Source of the DNA: Microbacterium galbinum
GTDB lineage: Bacteria > Actinomycetota > Actinomycetes > Actinomycetales > Microbacteriaceae
NCBI RefSeq assembly: GCF_023091225.1
Contig: NZ_JAHWXM010000001.1
Location: forward strand, 248,001 to 312,000
DNA length: 64,000 nt
Direction: 5' to 3'
Shown: one piece after another, positions 1 through 10,348 of the stretch
How the letters are laid out: every line of letters starts with the position of its first letter
Position numbering within the stretch: the stretch's first letter is position 1
Translations under genes and position numbers: made by a program
The notes under the pieces: generated by a model
Database searches by the model: none
Seen by the model: only the letters and a program-made list of their open reading frames with translations
Told to the model about the DNA's origin: nothing

Positions 1-774
1 GATGAGCGAGGGCTTGGAGGTCTCGCCCTTCGCGGCGTCGATGGCCGCGTTCAGCTCGGCGACGTCCTCGACGTACTCGCCGGTCTTCTTCCAGTCGACC
101 GTCTGCACCTGCCAGCCGTAAGCCTCGTAGCGCTTCGCGACGTCTTCCGTGAAGGCGACGTTGGTGTCGTCCTCGATGGAGATCTGGTTCGAGTCGTAGA
201 TGGCGATGAGGTTGCCGAGCTGCTGGTGGCCCGCGAGCGAGGACGCCTCGCTCGTCACGCCTTCCTGCAGGTCGCCGTCACCGGCGATGACGTAGACGAA
301 GTGGTCGAACGGGCTGGTGCCCGCTGCCGCCTCGGGGTCGAACAGGCCGCGCTCGTAGCGGGCGGCGTAGGCGAAGCCCACGGCCGACGCGAGGCCCTGG
401 CCCAGGGGACCGGTGGTGATCTCGACGCCCTTGGTGTGACCGTACTCGGGGTGTCCCGGCGTGAGCGAGCCCCAGGTGCGGAGCGCCTTCAGGTCGTCGA
501 GCTCGAGGCCGAAGCCGCCGAGGTAGAGCTGCACGTACTGCGTGAGCGAGGAGTGTCCGACCGAGAGGATGAAGCGGTCGCGACCGAGCCAGTCGGTGTC
601 GGTCGGGTCGTGCCGCAGCACGCGCTGGTAGAGGAGGTAGGCGGCAGGAGCGAGGCTCATGGCCGTGCCGGGATGCCCGTTTCCGACCTTCTCCACGGCG
701 TCCGCCGCCAGGAGGCGAGCGGTGTCCACCGCGCGCCGATCGATCTCATCCCACTGCAATTCCGACACGTTCAT
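1..774 (-). CDS. tkt: Transketolase, N-terminal part (gene cut by window edge)
   Basis: Thiamine-diphosphate enzyme of the non-oxidative pentose phosphate pathway. It moves two-carbon ketol units between sugar phosphates in the cytoplasm. The first 258 codons are present and the rest lies left of position 1. Visible family marks are NGHPG (residues 32-36), GHSS (73-76), TGPLGQG (121-127), the ThDP/Mg motif GDGD (165-168) and a following DSNQISIEDD stretch. The ATG at 774 gives a normal transketolase N-terminus. It is divergent from ctaB, with about 175 bp between the starts holding both promoters. Confidence 0.95.
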   Translation of the reverse strand, partial: MNVSELQWDEIDRRAVDTARLLAADAVEKVGNGHPGTAMSLAPAAYLLYQRVLRHDPTDTDWLGRDRFILSVGHSSLTQYVQLYLGGFGLELDDLKALRTWGSLTPGHPEYGHTKGVEITTGPLGQGLASAVGFAYAARYERGLFDPEAAAGTSPFDHFVYVIAGDGDLQEGVTSEASSLAGHQQLGNLIAIYDSNQISIEDDTNVAFTEDVAKRYEAYGWQVQTVDWKKTGEYVEDVAELNAAIDAAKGETSKPSLI

Positions 775-948
775 GCCCTTTCCGACAGTTTCGAGGGCGC
801 CCGTATTCCCTGCGCCTCCGCATCGTCACGGAGAGTGTGCACAGCGCCGGGCGCGAGTGTTTTCAGCATAGCGGGGTGGGTCCGACCCCAGACCCCGTCT
901 TACGCTCCGAGTCCGCCCCGCCGCGTGCCCTAGACTGGAAGGGTTGTC

Positions 949-1890
949 ATGACGCGTGTGGAGGAGGCGATCGAGATCTCGACGATGTCTGATCAGACCG
1001 TGGGGAAGCGGTCCATCGGTCGCACGGTGAAGGCGTACGTCGCCCTCACCAAGCCGCGCGTCCTCGAGCTGCTCCTCGTGTCGACCGTGCCGGTGATGTT
1101 CCTGGCGTACGGCGGCATGCCCGATCTGTGGCTGGTGCTGGCGACCGTGATCGGCGGCGCGATGAGCGCCGGCTCCGCCGCGGCGTTCAACATGTACCTC
1201 GACCGCGACATCGACGCGCACATGCACCGCACCGAGAACCGCCCGCTCGTGACGGGCGAGGTCACGCCGCGCGGCGCGCTGGTGTTCTCCTGGACCCTCG
1301 CGGTGCTCTCGACGGTCTGGCTGCTGGTCACCACGAACTGGCTCGCGGCCGCTCTCTCGGCCTTCGCGATCTTCTTCTACGTCGTGATCTACACGATGCT
1401 CCTCAAGCGCCGGACCGAGCAGAACATCGTCTGGGGCGGGATCGCCGGGTGCTTCCCGGTGCTGATCGGCTGGGCGGCCGTGACCGGATCGCTCGACTGG
1501 CCCGCGTTAATCCTGTTCCTGCTGATCTTCCTGTGGACGCCGCCGCACTACTGGCCGCTGTCGATGAAGTACCGTGATGACTACGACGACGTCGACGTGC
1601 CCATGCTCGGCGTGACGCGCAACGCCTCGCAGGTCGGACTCCAGGTCATCCTCTACGCCTGGGCGACGCTGGCCTGTTCTCTGTTGCTGGTGCCGATCGC
1701 GAACATGGGCCTCGTCTACACGGTGTCGGCCCTGGTCTTCGGCGGATGGTTCGTCTACGAGTCGCACCGCCTGTACAACCGTGCGGTGCGGGGGACCGAG
1801 GCGCGGCCGATGCGAGTCTTCCACGCCTCGATCACCTACTTGACGTTGATCTTCGTCGCGGTCGCGGTCGACCCGCTGCTGCCCTTCTGA
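949..1890 (+). CDS. ctaB: Protoheme IX farnesyltransferase (heme O synthase)
   Basis: Membrane UbiA-family prenyltransferase that adds a farnesyl group to heme b to make heme O, the precursor of heme A for cytochrome aa3 oxidase. The prenyl-diphosphate/Mg motif N81-x3-D85-x3-D89 is present ([12 protein letters not shown]), as is a second Asp-rich loop ([13 protein letters not shown]), and there are about nine hydrophobic helices over 313 aa. ATG 949 is used; TAGACT at 931-936 could be a -10 element giving a very short or leaderless transcript. ATG 985 is an alternative start. The 3' end overlaps the converging small membrane-protein gene by 55 bp. Confidence 0.95.
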   Translation: MTRVEEAIEISTMSDQTVGKRSIGRTVKAYVALTKPRVLELLLVSTVPVMFLAYGGMPDLWLVLATVIGGAMSAGSAAAFNMYLDRDIDAHMHRTENRPLVTGEVTPRGALVFSWTLAVLSTVWLLVTTNWLAAALSAFAIFFYVVIYTMLLKRRTEQNIVWGGIAGCFPVLIGWAAVTGSLDWPALILFLLIFLWTPPHYWPLSMKYRDDYDDVDVPMLGVTRNASQVGLQVILYAWATLACSLLLVPIANMGLVYTVSALVFGGWFVYESHRLYNRAVRGTEARPMRVFHASITYLTLIFVAVAVDPLLPF

Positions 1891-2312
1891 TCGTCGGTCT
1901 CGGCATCCGCCTCGACGTCGTCGTTCACCGGAGTGCCGAGGGCCTCATCCGCTGAGGTCTCGTCGACGGCCGTGACCGTCGCGTCGCCCACCGGAGCAGT
2001 CGTGTCGTCGACCTCGGCCGTCCAGTCGATCGGCTCGACGACGACGGGCGTCGCCGCGGGGATCAGCGACTGCACGGCGACGAGGGCGACGGCGAGGAGG
2101 ATGCCGAGCACGCCCGCGCCGAGCAGTGCGGAGCCCACGACGACCAGCGACTGACCGACGTAGACGTCGACGCCCGTCGCGGTGTTGTCGAGGAGCGTCG
2201 TGGTCATCGTCCCGATCTGCCCGGAGATGAGCCACCCACCCACCGCGGTCGAGGCGAGTGCGAGCACGAGGAGCAGCCAGAATCCGATGCTGCGTGTCAG
2301 TGACTTGTTCAT
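1836..2312 (-). CDS. Small membrane protein of unknown function between ctaB and ctaA
   Basis: Not recognised as a named family. The 158-aa product starts at the ATG MNKSLT (a GTG 15 bp upstream is possible). It has two hydrophobic helices, roughly residues 6-28 and 55-85, separated by a short Thr-rich loop, then a C-terminal tail of about 65 residues rich in Asp, Glu, Thr and Val. It lies downstream of ctaA on the same strand and its tail overlaps the 3' end of ctaB on the opposite strand. Its place between heme O and heme A synthase is suggestive of a respiratory role but proves nothing. Confidence 0.7.
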   Translation of the reverse strand: MNKSLTRSIGFWLLLVLALASTAVGGWLISGQIGTMTTTLLDNTATGVDVYVGQSLVVVGSALLGAGVLGILLAVALVAVQSLIPAATPVVVEPIDWTAEVDDTTAPVGDATVTAVDETSADEALGTPVNDDVEADAETDDQKGSSGSTATATKINVK

Positions 2313-2394
2313 GCCGACCACGATCACGGACGCGCTGATGACTCCGGTATGCGCAGCCTATGGATCGGCTGTCCGCGGACTCTGAGACGTCCGA

Positions 2395-3537
2395 TCAGCC
2401 GGCGGAGGGGGTCCTGACCTCGTCGGCGACCGGGCGCTTCAGCTTCAGCACGACGACGGTGTAGGTCGCTGCCGAGAGCGAGGCGAGCACCATGTGGATG
2501 CCGACCAGCAGAGGCGGGAGTCCCGCGCGCGCCTGCCAGACCCCGACGCCGACCTGGATCGCGATGGCCAGGACCAGGACGACGAGCCACTTCCGCGGCG
2601 GGAGGCGCAGCGCCCAGGCGGCGATCGTCAGGGCGAGCACCAGAGCGGCGAGGATGTACCCGGGCCAGGAGTGCACGTGCGCGAGCACGGTCGCGTCGAA
2701 TCCGTGCCGCAGCACATCCTGGTCGCCGGAGTGCGGGCCGGATCCGGTCGTCAGTACGCCGAACAGGATGGTGACCGCGAGAGCCAGCCCGGTGACGTGG
2801 CTGAGGATCATGAACCAGGTCGGCACCGCGCGCTCGCGCGGTCCCGGAGCCGCGTACAGGCGCACCAGGAATGCGGCCGTGACGCACACCAGGAGCAGGG
2901 ACGACGTGTAGTGGAATCCGACGATGAACGGGTTCAGGCCGGTGAGCACCGTGATGCCGCCGACGAGCGCCTGCGCCATGACGCCGGCGAACACGACCCA
3001 GGCCAGGACGAGGAGATCGCGGCGCGCCGAGGTGCGACGCGTCGTGTGGATCGCGGCGGCGATCACCGCGAGGAGCAGGACTGCGGATGCCACGGGGAAC
3101 GCGGGCACCGGAACGCCGGTGAGGGTGACGAGAGCGAACGCGGCCGCGGCCGCCACGATGCCGCCCGCCGCATAGCGGAGCGCGCGGAAGACCGAGCGCG
3201 ATCCGTCGGTCAGGTGCAGCACGAGCAGCACGACCACCAGCGCGATGACGCCCACGACGCCGGTCATCAGCCGGTTGCCGAACTCGATCGCGCCGTGGAT
3301 GCCCTGGTCCGCCAAAATCGGCACGAGGGACTCCGGTGTGCAGAGCGGCCACTCCGAGCATCCGAGTCCGGAGCCCGTCAGGCGCACGGCCCCACCCGTC
3401 CCGATGATGATCGTCTCGGTGAGGAACGACAGCCACGCGAACACGCGGAGGACGCGTCCCCACGGCGAAGTGAATGCTGCGGGTCGCAGATCGAGCTCCG
3501 CGGCGGTGGTGCGGGCGGGCGTGGCGGTGTCGGGCAT
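2395..3537 (-). CDS. ctaA: Heme A synthase (COX15/CtaA family)
   Basis: Integral membrane monooxygenase that converts heme O to heme A for cytochrome c oxidase. The 380-aa product has eight predicted hydrophobic helices. Family marks are TGGAVRLTGSGLGCSEWPLC after helix 1, and HGAIEFGNRL with conserved His and Glu. The C-terminal half repeats the pattern with His residues in HGFDATVLAHVHSW and LLVGIHMVLASL. Together with ctaB at 949 it supplies both steps of heme A formation. The gene is divergent from sufB across a 231-bp gap. Confidence 0.94.
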   Translation of the reverse strand: MPDTATPARTTAAELDLRPAAFTSPWGRVLRVFAWLSFLTETIIIGTGGAVRLTGSGLGCSEWPLCTPESLVPILADQGIHGAIEFGNRLMTGVVGVIALVVVLLVLHLTDGSRSVFRALRYAAGGIVAAAAAFALVTLTGVPVPAFPVASAVLLLAVIAAAIHTTRRTSARRDLLVLAWVVFAGVMAQALVGGITVLTGLNPFIVGFHYTSSLLLVCVTAAFLVRLYAAPGPRERAVPTWFMILSHVTGLALAVTILFGVLTTGSGPHSGDQDVLRHGFDATVLAHVHSWPGYILAALVLALTIAAWALRLPPRKWLVVLVLAIAIQVGVGVWQARAGLPPLLVGIHMVLASLSAATYTVVVLKLKRPVADEVRTPSAG

Positions 3538-3550
3538 GGGGCCTCCGGCG

Positions 3551-3586
3551 CGCTTCGCGCAGGACGGGCGGCCCGTCCGCGAAGCG
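3551..3586. other. Long imperfect palindrome in the ctaA/sufB divergent promoter region
   Basis: The arms CGCTTCGC/GCGAAGCG and GGACGGGC/GCCCGTCC pair with a small bulge to give a hairpin of about 16 bp, 14 bp from the ctaA start codon. It could be transcribed as part of the ctaA leader or act on DNA as an operator. TAGAAT at 3594-3599 just beyond it resembles a -10 box. The remainder of 3538-3768 shows no gene. Confidence 0.5.
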
Positions 3587-3768
3587 GAGCCTGTAGAATC
3601 GGATTGTTGCGATGCGCGCTCGAGGGCGCGGAAGCATCGATAACAGTTTAGGCGCGAAGGATGCGCCGGTGATGAGGGCCCACCAGCGGCACCCGCTCCC
3701 CGCAGACTCGACGGGGATCAGGTGTGTCGGGGCGGATGACACCGTTGAGGCCCAATGAGGAGAGTGTG

Positions 3769-5187
3769 ATGTCGGATGTGCTGATCGACCGCCCGGAGCT
3801 CGATGGCCTGGGGGTGTACGAGTTCGGCTGGCACGACGCTGACGCCGCCGGCGCCGTCGCGAAACGCGGGATCTCCGAAGAGGTCGTCCGCGGTATCTCG
3901 GCGCTCAAGAGCGAACCCGAATGGATGCTGAAGACCCGGCTCAAGGGCTATCAGCTGTTCGGCCGCAAGCCGATGCCGACCTGGGGCGCCGACCTCAGCG
4001 ACATCGACTTCGACAACATCAAGTACTTCGTGCGCTCGACCGAGAAGCAGGCGCAGTCGTGGGAGGACCTCCCCGCCGAGATCCGCGAGACCTACGAGCG
4101 CCTCGGCATCCCGGAGGCCGAGCGCCAGCGTCTCGTCGCCGGCGTCGCCGCGCAGTACGAGTCCGAGGTCGTCTACCACCAGATCCGCGAGGACCTGGAG
4201 CAGCAGGGCGTCATCTTCATGGACACCGACACCGCTCTCCGCGAGCACCCCGAGTTCTTCGAGGAGTACTTCGGCTCGGTCATCCCCGCCGGCGACAACA
4301 AGTTCGCCGCCCTCAACACGGCCGTCTGGTCGGGCGGCTCCTTCGTCTACGTCCCCAAGGGCGTGCACGTCGAGATCCCGCTCCAGGCGTACTTCCGCAT
4401 CAACACCGAGAACATGGGGCAGTTCGAGCGCACCCTGATCATCGCGGACGAGGACAGCTACGTGCACTACATCGAGGGCTGCACGGCCCCGATCTACAAG
4501 TCCGACTCCCTGCACTCGGCCGTCGTCGAGATCATCGTGAAGAAGAACGCCCGCGTTCGGTACACGACGATCCAGAACTGGTCGAACAACGTCTACAACC
4601 TCGTCACCAAGCGCGCGGTCGCGCACGAGGGGGCGACGATGGAGTGGGTCGACGGCAACATCGGCTCGAAGGTGACGATGAAGTACCCGTCGATCTACCT
4701 CATGGGCGAGCACGCCAAGGGCGAGACGCTCTCGGTCGCCTTCGCCGGCCCCGGCCAGCACCAGGATGCCGGCGCGAAGATGATCCACATGGCTCCGTAC
4801 ACGCAGTCGTCGATCGTCTCGAAGTCGATCGCCCGTGGCGGCGGTCGTGCGGGATATCGCGGCGAGGTCCGCGTCGATGCGAACGCCCACCACTCGGCGA
4901 ACACCGTGCGATGCGACGCGCTGCTCGTCGACACCAAGTCGCGCTCCGACACCTACCCGGCGATCGACATCCGCGTCGACGACGTGCAGCTCGGTCACGA
5001 GGCCACCGTCTCCAAGGTCAGCGAGGAGCAGCTCTTCTACCTGCAGTCGCGCGGCATGCCGGAGGACGAGGCCATGGCGATGATCGTGCGCGGCTTCATC
5101 GAGCCGATCGCGCGCGAGCTGCCGATGGAGTACGCGATGGAGTTGAACAAGCTCATCGAGATGGGCATGGAAGGATCGGTCGGCTGA
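3769..5187 (+). CDS. sufB: Fe-S cluster assembly protein SufB
   Basis: Scaffold subunit of the SufBCD complex that builds Fe-S clusters in the cytoplasm. The product is 472 aa and collinear with the family. It carries the parallel beta-helix core ([31 protein letters not shown]) and the conserved C-terminal segment with [20 protein letters not shown] and [25 protein letters not shown] 3769 follows a GAGGAGAG ribosome site and fits homologues; a start 45 bp upstream adds an unconserved leader. It is the first gene of a tightly packed operon. No SufR-type repressor precedes it, unlike in many other actinobacteria. Confidence 0.96.
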   Translation: MSDVLIDRPELDGLGVYEFGWHDADAAGAVAKRGISEEVVRGISALKSEPEWMLKTRLKGYQLFGRKPMPTWGADLSDIDFDNIKYFVRSTEKQAQSWEDLPAEIRETYERLGIPEAERQRLVAGVAAQYESEVVYHQIREDLEQQGVIFMDTDTALREHPEFFEEYFGSVIPAGDNKFAALNTAVWSGGSFVYVPKGVHVEIPLQAYFRINTENMGQFERTLIIADEDSYVHYIEGCTAPIYKSDSLHSAVVEIIVKKNARVRYTTIQNWSNNVYNLVTKRAVAHEGATMEWVDGNIGSKVTMKYPSIYLMGEHAKGETLSVAFAGPGQHQDAGAKMIHMAPYTQSSIVSKSIARGGGRAGYRGEVRVDANAHHSANTVRCDALLVDTKSRSDTYPAIDIRVDDVQLGHEATVSKVSEEQLFYLQSRGMPEDEAMAMIVRGFIEPIARELPMEYAMELNKLIEMGMEGSVG

Positions 5188-5188
5188 G

Positions 5189-6394
5189 ATGACCTCCCAG
5201 ACGACGACGCCCACGGCGTCGCATTATTCGAGCGCGCACGTCGACCCGGCGGCGCAGGTGGCGGACGCCGGCTTCGTGCCGGTGCAGACCCGCTCCGAAC
5301 GCCCGCACTCCTTCGAGCCCGCCGATTTCGGCGTGCCGACGGGGCGCGAGGTGAACTGGAAGCACACCCCTGTCGCGAAGCTGACGGCGCTCTTCGAGAC
5401 CGCCGCGCAGAACGACGGCGTCGCCTACGAGTTCTCCGCCGGCGAGCAGTACCTCGCGGCACCGCTCGCGATCGGCGCGGCTCCTCGCGGCGAGTTCTTC
5501 CGCGGCGAGGACATCACCGGCGCGGTTGCCTGGCAGGGTGCCACGGAGGCGATGCACATCCGCATCCCGCGTGAGGAAGAGGTCGCGGAGCCGATCCTCC
5601 TCACCATCGAGGGTCGCGGTGCCGAGAAGCGCGCCGACGCCCACATCGTGATCGAGGCTCTCGAGCACAGCTCGGCGACCGTCGTGCTGAACCACATCGG
5701 TGCCGCGCAGTACGCGCAGAACGTCGAGATCATCGCCCGCGCCGGGTCGCGTCTCACCGTGGTGACCCTCCAGCAGTGGCAGGATGCCGCGGTGCACACG
5801 TCGGCGCATCAGGCCCGTGTCGATGCGGATGCCGTGCTCAAGCACTTCGTCATCAGCTTCGGTGGCGGTGTGGTGCGCGTGAACCCCAACGTGGAGCTCG
5901 CGGGTGCAGGCTCGGAGGGCTACCTCTACGGTCTGTCGTACGCCGACGCCGGCCAGCACCTCGAGAGCCAGGTCTACCTGCACCACAAGGGCCCGCACAC
6001 CAAGGGCGACGTCCTGTACAAGGGCGCGCTGCAGGGCGAGAGCGCCCACAGCGTCTGGATCGGCGATGTGCTGATCGGCCCGGATGCCACCGGCACCGAC
6101 TCCTACGAGGCGAACCGCAACCTCGTGCTCACCGAGGGCGCCCGCGCCGACTCGATCCCGAACCTCGAGATCGAGACGGGCGACATCCTCGGCGCCGGAC
6201 ACGCGAGCGCGACGGGTCGTTTCGACGACGAGCAGCTCTTCTACCTGCAGGCTCGTGGTATCACCGAGGAGGAGGCACGCCGTCTCGTCGTGCTCGGCTT
6301 CCTCACCGACATCGTCCAGCGCCTCGGCATCCCGGCGCTCGAGTCCGAACTCCTCGCTGCGATCGAGGCGGAGCTCGCGGCGGTATCGGCATGA
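5189..6394 (+). CDS. sufD: Fe-S cluster assembly protein SufD
   Basis: Partner of SufB in the SufBC2D scaffold. The 401-aa product has a less conserved N-terminal helical region and a C-terminal beta-helix ending in GAGHASATGRFDDEQLFYLQARG, which includes the conserved His at the SufB-SufD interface. Starts 2 bp after the sufB stop and overlaps the Rieske gene by ATGA, so the four suf genes are probably co-translated. Confidence 0.95.
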   Translation: MTSQTTTPTASHYSSAHVDPAAQVADAGFVPVQTRSERPHSFEPADFGVPTGREVNWKHTPVAKLTALFETAAQNDGVAYEFSAGEQYLAAPLAIGAAPRGEFFRGEDITGAVAWQGATEAMHIRIPREEEVAEPILLTIEGRGAEKRADAHIVIEALEHSSATVVLNHIGAAQYAQNVEIIARAGSRLTVVTLQQWQDAAVHTSAHQARVDADAVLKHFVISFGGGVVRVNPNVELAGAGSEGYLYGLSYADAGQHLESQVYLHHKGPHTKGDVLYKGALQGESAHSVWIGDVLIGPDATGTDSYEANRNLVLTEGARADSIPNLEIETGDILGAGHASATGRFDDEQLFYLQARGITEEEARRLVVLGFLTDIVQRLGIPALESELLAAIEAELAAVSA

Positions 6395-6717
6395 GCGCTC
6401 AGCGCGTCTGCGGTGTCGCGGAGCTCGAGCAGGACATGCCGATCCGCGTCGAGCCCGATGGCGTCCCGATCACCGTGATCAAGGACGGCGAGGGCGTGAT
6501 CCACGCGATCGGCGACACCTGCACCCACGGCGACATCTCGCTCTCCGAGGGCTTCGTCGAAGGTGACACGGTCGAGTGCTGGGCCCACGGCTCGGCATTC
6601 TCCCTGCTCACCGGCAAGCCCCAGAACCTCCCTGCTTACGAGCCCGTCCCCGTCTACGTCGTCGAGATCGACGGCGACGACGTGCTCATCGACCCGACTG
6701 TGACGAAGGAAATCTGA
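6391..6717 (+). CDS. Rieske-type [2Fe-2S] ferredoxin of the suf operon
   Basis: Small non-heme iron ferredoxin of 108 aa. The Rieske ligands are clear: C44-x-H46 (CTHGD) and C63-x2-H66 (CWAHG), 16 residues apart, binding one [2Fe-2S] cluster through two Cys and two His. Such a protein is regularly found between sufD and sufC in actinobacteria and may supply electrons for cluster assembly; that role is inferred. The ATG overlaps the sufD stop (ATGA), and sufC follows with no gap. Confidence 0.93.
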   Translation: MSAQRVCGVAELEQDMPIRVEPDGVPITVIKDGEGVIHAIGDTCTHGDISLSEGFVEGDTVECWAHGSAFSLLTGKPQNLPAYEPVPVYVVEIDGDDVLIDPTVTKEI

Positions 6718-7488
<771 letters not shown>

Positions 7489-7497
7489 GCTGACCGC

Positions 7498-7833
7498 ATG
7501 ACCGCGACCGCGACGCTGACCGACGAGAAGTACGACGAGGTCACCGAGGCTCTGAAGGACGTCATGGATCCCGAGCTCGGGATCAACGTCGTCGACCTCG
7601 GACTCATCTACGACCTGGCGTGGGATGACGAGAACGACGCTCTCGTCATCCACATGACGCTGACGAGCGCCGGATGCCCGCTGACGGACGTGCTCGAGGA
7701 GCAGACCGCGCAGGCCCTGGACAAGGTCGTCGACCGCTTCCGCATCAACTGGGTATGGATGCCGCCGTGGGGTCCCGAGCGGATCACCGACGACGGCCGC
7801 GACATGATGCGAGCACTCGGCTTCGCCATCTGA
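7498..7833 (+). CDS. sufT: SufT-like DUF59/MIP18 Fe-S maturation protein
   Basis: A 111-aa DUF59 protein related to SufT, PaaD and eukaryotic MIP18, which help mature Fe-S proteins. Family marks are DPELGINVVDLGLIYD (24-39) and the conserved Cys in TSAGCPLTD (C60). It sits 9 bp after sufC in the same operon. In mycobacterial suf operons, sufS and sufU lie between sufC and sufT; here both are missing. The stop codon overlaps the start of the next gene (TGATG). Confidence 0.9.
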   Translation: MTATATLTDEKYDEVTEALKDVMDPELGINVVDLGLIYDLAWDDENDALVIHMTLTSAGCPLTDVLEEQTAQALDKVVDRFRINWVWMPPWGPERITDDGRDMMRALGFAI

Positions 7834-8987
7834 TGCTCGAGGTGAAGGCGCTGCCTCTCTCCGAGCTGCGCCGACGCACGAGCGAGAAATGGCGCGAGTA
7901 CCCCGAGGACGTCCTGCCGCTGTTCGTGGCGGAGACGGATTTCCCGCTCGCACCGGAGATCACGGCGTCGCTCCAGCGTGCGCTCGATCTCGGTGACACG
8001 GGGTACATCGCGTCGCGGACTCCCCTGAAGGAGGCCTACGCGGCGTTCGCCGAGCGCAGGTTCGGGTGGGCGCCCGACCCGTCGCTCATGCGCAGCACGG
8101 CGGATGTGAGCATGGGGATCGTCGAGATCCTCCGCCGGGTCACCCAACCGGGGGAGCGCGTCGTCGTCACCCCTCCGGTGTACCCGCCCTTCTACGACCT
8201 CGTCGCGGAGGCCGGCGCGGAGGTCGAGCGCGTGCCCCTGCGCGACACCGGTACGCGCTGGGAACTCGATCTCGACGGCATCCGGGCGGCTTTCGACGAC
8301 GGCGCCACCGCCATCCTGCTCTGCAACCCGCACAACCCGACCGGAACGGTGCACGATCGCGACGCCCTGGCAGCCCTCGCGGATCTCGCCGCCGAGTTCG
8401 GTGCGGCGGTGGTCTCCGACGAGATCCACGCACCGCTCGCGCAGCCCGGCACGGGATTCACTCCGTTCCTCGCCGTGAACGATGCCGCCCGCCGGGTCGG
8501 CTATGCCGTGGTCAGTGCGAGCAAGGCGTTCAATCTCGCCGGCCTCAAGTGCGCGCTCATGGTGGCAGCCGATGAGACGACGTACGCCGTGCTGCGCGAC
8601 CTGCCCATCGAGGTGGTCTGGCGCACGGGACAGTTCGGTCTGATCGCTGCCGTCGCCGCATTCTCGGAAGAGAGCGACCCCTGGCTCGACGGTCTGCTCC
8701 GCACGCTCGACCAGAACCGCATCCTTCTCGAGGATCTCCTCGTGCGGCATCTTCCGGGGGCGCGTTACCGCCTGCCGGATGCCGGATACCTCGCCTGGAT
8801 CGACCTGCGACCCCTGGGGTGGGGCGACAATCCCTCGCGACGCATCCTGCGCGAGGCCAAGGTCGCCCTCCACAACGGTTCGGCGTTCGGCGACGAGGGC
8901 ACGGGGTTCGCGCGCCTGAACTTCGGCACGAGTCCCGAGATCCTCACCGAGGCCATCGAGCGCATCGCGGCGCTCGTCGGGCGATGA
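7833..8987 (+). CDS. PLP-dependent C-S lyase, MalY/PatB (cystathionine beta-lyase-like) family
   Basis: Fold-type I aminotransferase-like enzyme of 384 aa. Members cleave the C-S bond of cystathionine or cystine, releasing a thiol or persulfide plus pyruvate and ammonia. Visible are the start-region pattern RRTSEKWREYP, FVAETDFP, CNPHNPTG (164-171), the PLP-contacting Asp in SDEIHAPL (D196) and the Schiff-base Lys in SASKAFNLAGLK (K231). The ATG overlaps the sufT stop, so it is translated with the suf operon. A role in sulfur supply for Fe-S assembly is possible but only inferred from context; a methionine-pathway lyase is the plain alternative. Confidence 0.88.
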   Translation: MLEVKALPLSELRRRTSEKWREYPEDVLPLFVAETDFPLAPEITASLQRALDLGDTGYIASRTPLKEAYAAFAERRFGWAPDPSLMRSTADVSMGIVEILRRVTQPGERVVVTPPVYPPFYDLVAEAGAEVERVPLRDTGTRWELDLDGIRAAFDDGATAILLCNPHNPTGTVHDRDALAALADLAAEFGAAVVSDEIHAPLAQPGTGFTPFLAVNDAARRVGYAVVSASKAFNLAGLKCALMVAADETTYAVLRDLPIEVVWRTGQFGLIAAVAAFSEESDPWLDGLLRTLDQNRILLEDLLVRHLPGARYRLPDAGYLAWIDLRPLGWGDNPSRRILREAKVALHNGSAFGDEGTGFARLNFGTSPEILTEAIERIAALVGR

Positions 8988-10348
8988 CGGCCCCGTCGCC
9001 CGTCGCGTCGATCTGGGACCGGAGCCGCATCTGGGTCACGACCGGCGCGATCGCGCTGATCTTCCTCGCCGCGATCGAGGCCCTTGCGGTGACGACGGTG
9101 ATGCCGATCGTCAGCGAGGCCCTCGACGGCGGAGCGCTGTATGCGGTCGCCTTCTCGGGTACCCTCGCGACCGGTGTCATCGGCATGGTCGCCGCGGGCG
9201 CCTGGTCGGACGCCCGCGGGCCGCGGGGTGCGCTCTACGTCGCGGTCACGCTGTTCCTGGTGGGACTCCTGATCTCGGGCTTCGCCGTCACGATGCACCA
9301 GTTCCTCGTCGGGCGACTCGTGCAGGGGCTGGGCGCCGGTGGCCAGACCGTCGCGCTCTACGTCGTCGTCGCGCGGCTGTATCCGCCGCACCTGCACGGG
9401 CGGATCTTCGCGGCGTTCGCCGCGGCCTGGGTCGTGCCGTCGATGATCGGCCCCTTCCTCGCCGGAGCGGTGGCCGAGCACATCGATTGGCGTTGGACGT
9501 TCCTCGGGGTCGCCGTGCTCACCGGTATCGCGTTCACGGTGATCGCGGTGCGCCTGAGCGGAGTCGATCTCGGCCACGGTGAGCCGCAGGACCGGCGGAC
9601 GATCGCGGCCCGACTGCTGCTCGCGGTCGTCGTCGCCGTTCTCGCCGTCGTGATCGGCTTCACCGCCGACATGGTGCCGCAGGTGCGCTGGCCGGTCGCG
9701 ATCGGCGCGCTGGCGGTCATCGGCATCGCCATCCTCCCGCTGCTGCCCCGAGGTGCGCTCCGGGCCGGACGGGGGCTGCCGAGCGTCGTGCTCATGCGCG
9801 GCATCGTCGCCGGTGCCTTCTTCGCCGCGGAGGCGTACATCCCGTACCTGCTCATGGAGCGCTTCGAATTCACGGCGACCTGGGCCGGCATCGCCCTCAT
9901 GTTCGCCGCGCTCGCGTGGGCCGGGGCATCCGCGCTGCAGGGGAAGTACGGCGAACGGCTCGGAAACCACCGCATCACCATGATCAGCCTCTCGCTGCTG
10001 CTGGTGGCCCTGCTGTGCGTGCTCCTCGCCGCCCTGTTCGGGATCTCGCCGCTCGTGGTCGTGATCGGATGGGGCCTCGCCGGCGGCGGAATGGGCCTGC
10101 TGTACCCACGGCTGACCGTGCTCACGCTCGCGTACTCCGATGAGAGCAACCAGGGGTTCAACTCCTCGGCACTCTCGATCTCGGACTCGACGGGCTCGGC
10201 GGTCACGATCGCCTTCGCCGGTCTCGCCGTCGCGACGCTCGGAGGCGGAGCGAGCACGTTCTGGGTCGTGTTCGTGTTCTGCCTCGCGCTCGTCGGGGCA
10301 GCGGCGATCCCGGGTCTCAGGCTCGGGCACGCGGCCGAACGCTCCTGA
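8984..10348 (+). CDS. MFS transporter (drug-efflux type)
   Basis: Membrane carrier of 454 aa with about 14 hydrophobic segments, resembling the multidrug-resistance branch of the major facilitator superfamily. The N-terminal half has the motif-A-like GAWSDARGPRGALY between helices 2 and 3 and the helix 4 motif LVGRLVQGLGAGGQTVALY. Substrate unknown. It overlaps the C-S lyase gene by ATGA, so it is the last gene of the suf transcript or of a sub-operon, and it converges on the acyltransferase gene with a 32-bp overlap. Confidence 0.87.
   Translation: MTAPSPVASIWDRSRIWVTTGAIALIFLAAIEALAVTTVMPIVSEALDGGALYAVAFSGTLATGVIGMVAAGAWSDARGPRGALYVAVTLFLVGLLISGFAVTMHQFLVGRLVQGLGAGGQTVALYVVVARLYPPHLHGRIFAAFAAAWVVPSMIGPFLAGAVAEHIDWRWTFLGVAVLTGIAFTVIAVRLSGVDLGHGEPQDRRTIAARLLLAVVVAVLAVVIGFTADMVPQVRWPVAIGALAVIGIAILPLLPRGALRAGRGLPSVVLMRGIVAGAFFAAEAYIPYLLMERFEFTATWAGIALMFAALAWAGASALQGKYGERLGNHRITMISLSLLLVALLCVLLAALFGISPLVVVIGWGLAGGGMGLLYPRLTVLTLAYSDESNQGFNSSALSISDSTGSAVTIAFAGLAVATLGGGASTFWVVFVFCLALVGAAAIPGLRLGHAAERS

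Noticed and set aside
2324..3742. 472-codon open frame on the minus strand
   Set aside because: Out-of-frame shadow of ctaA with Arg/His/Pro-rich low-complexity translation.
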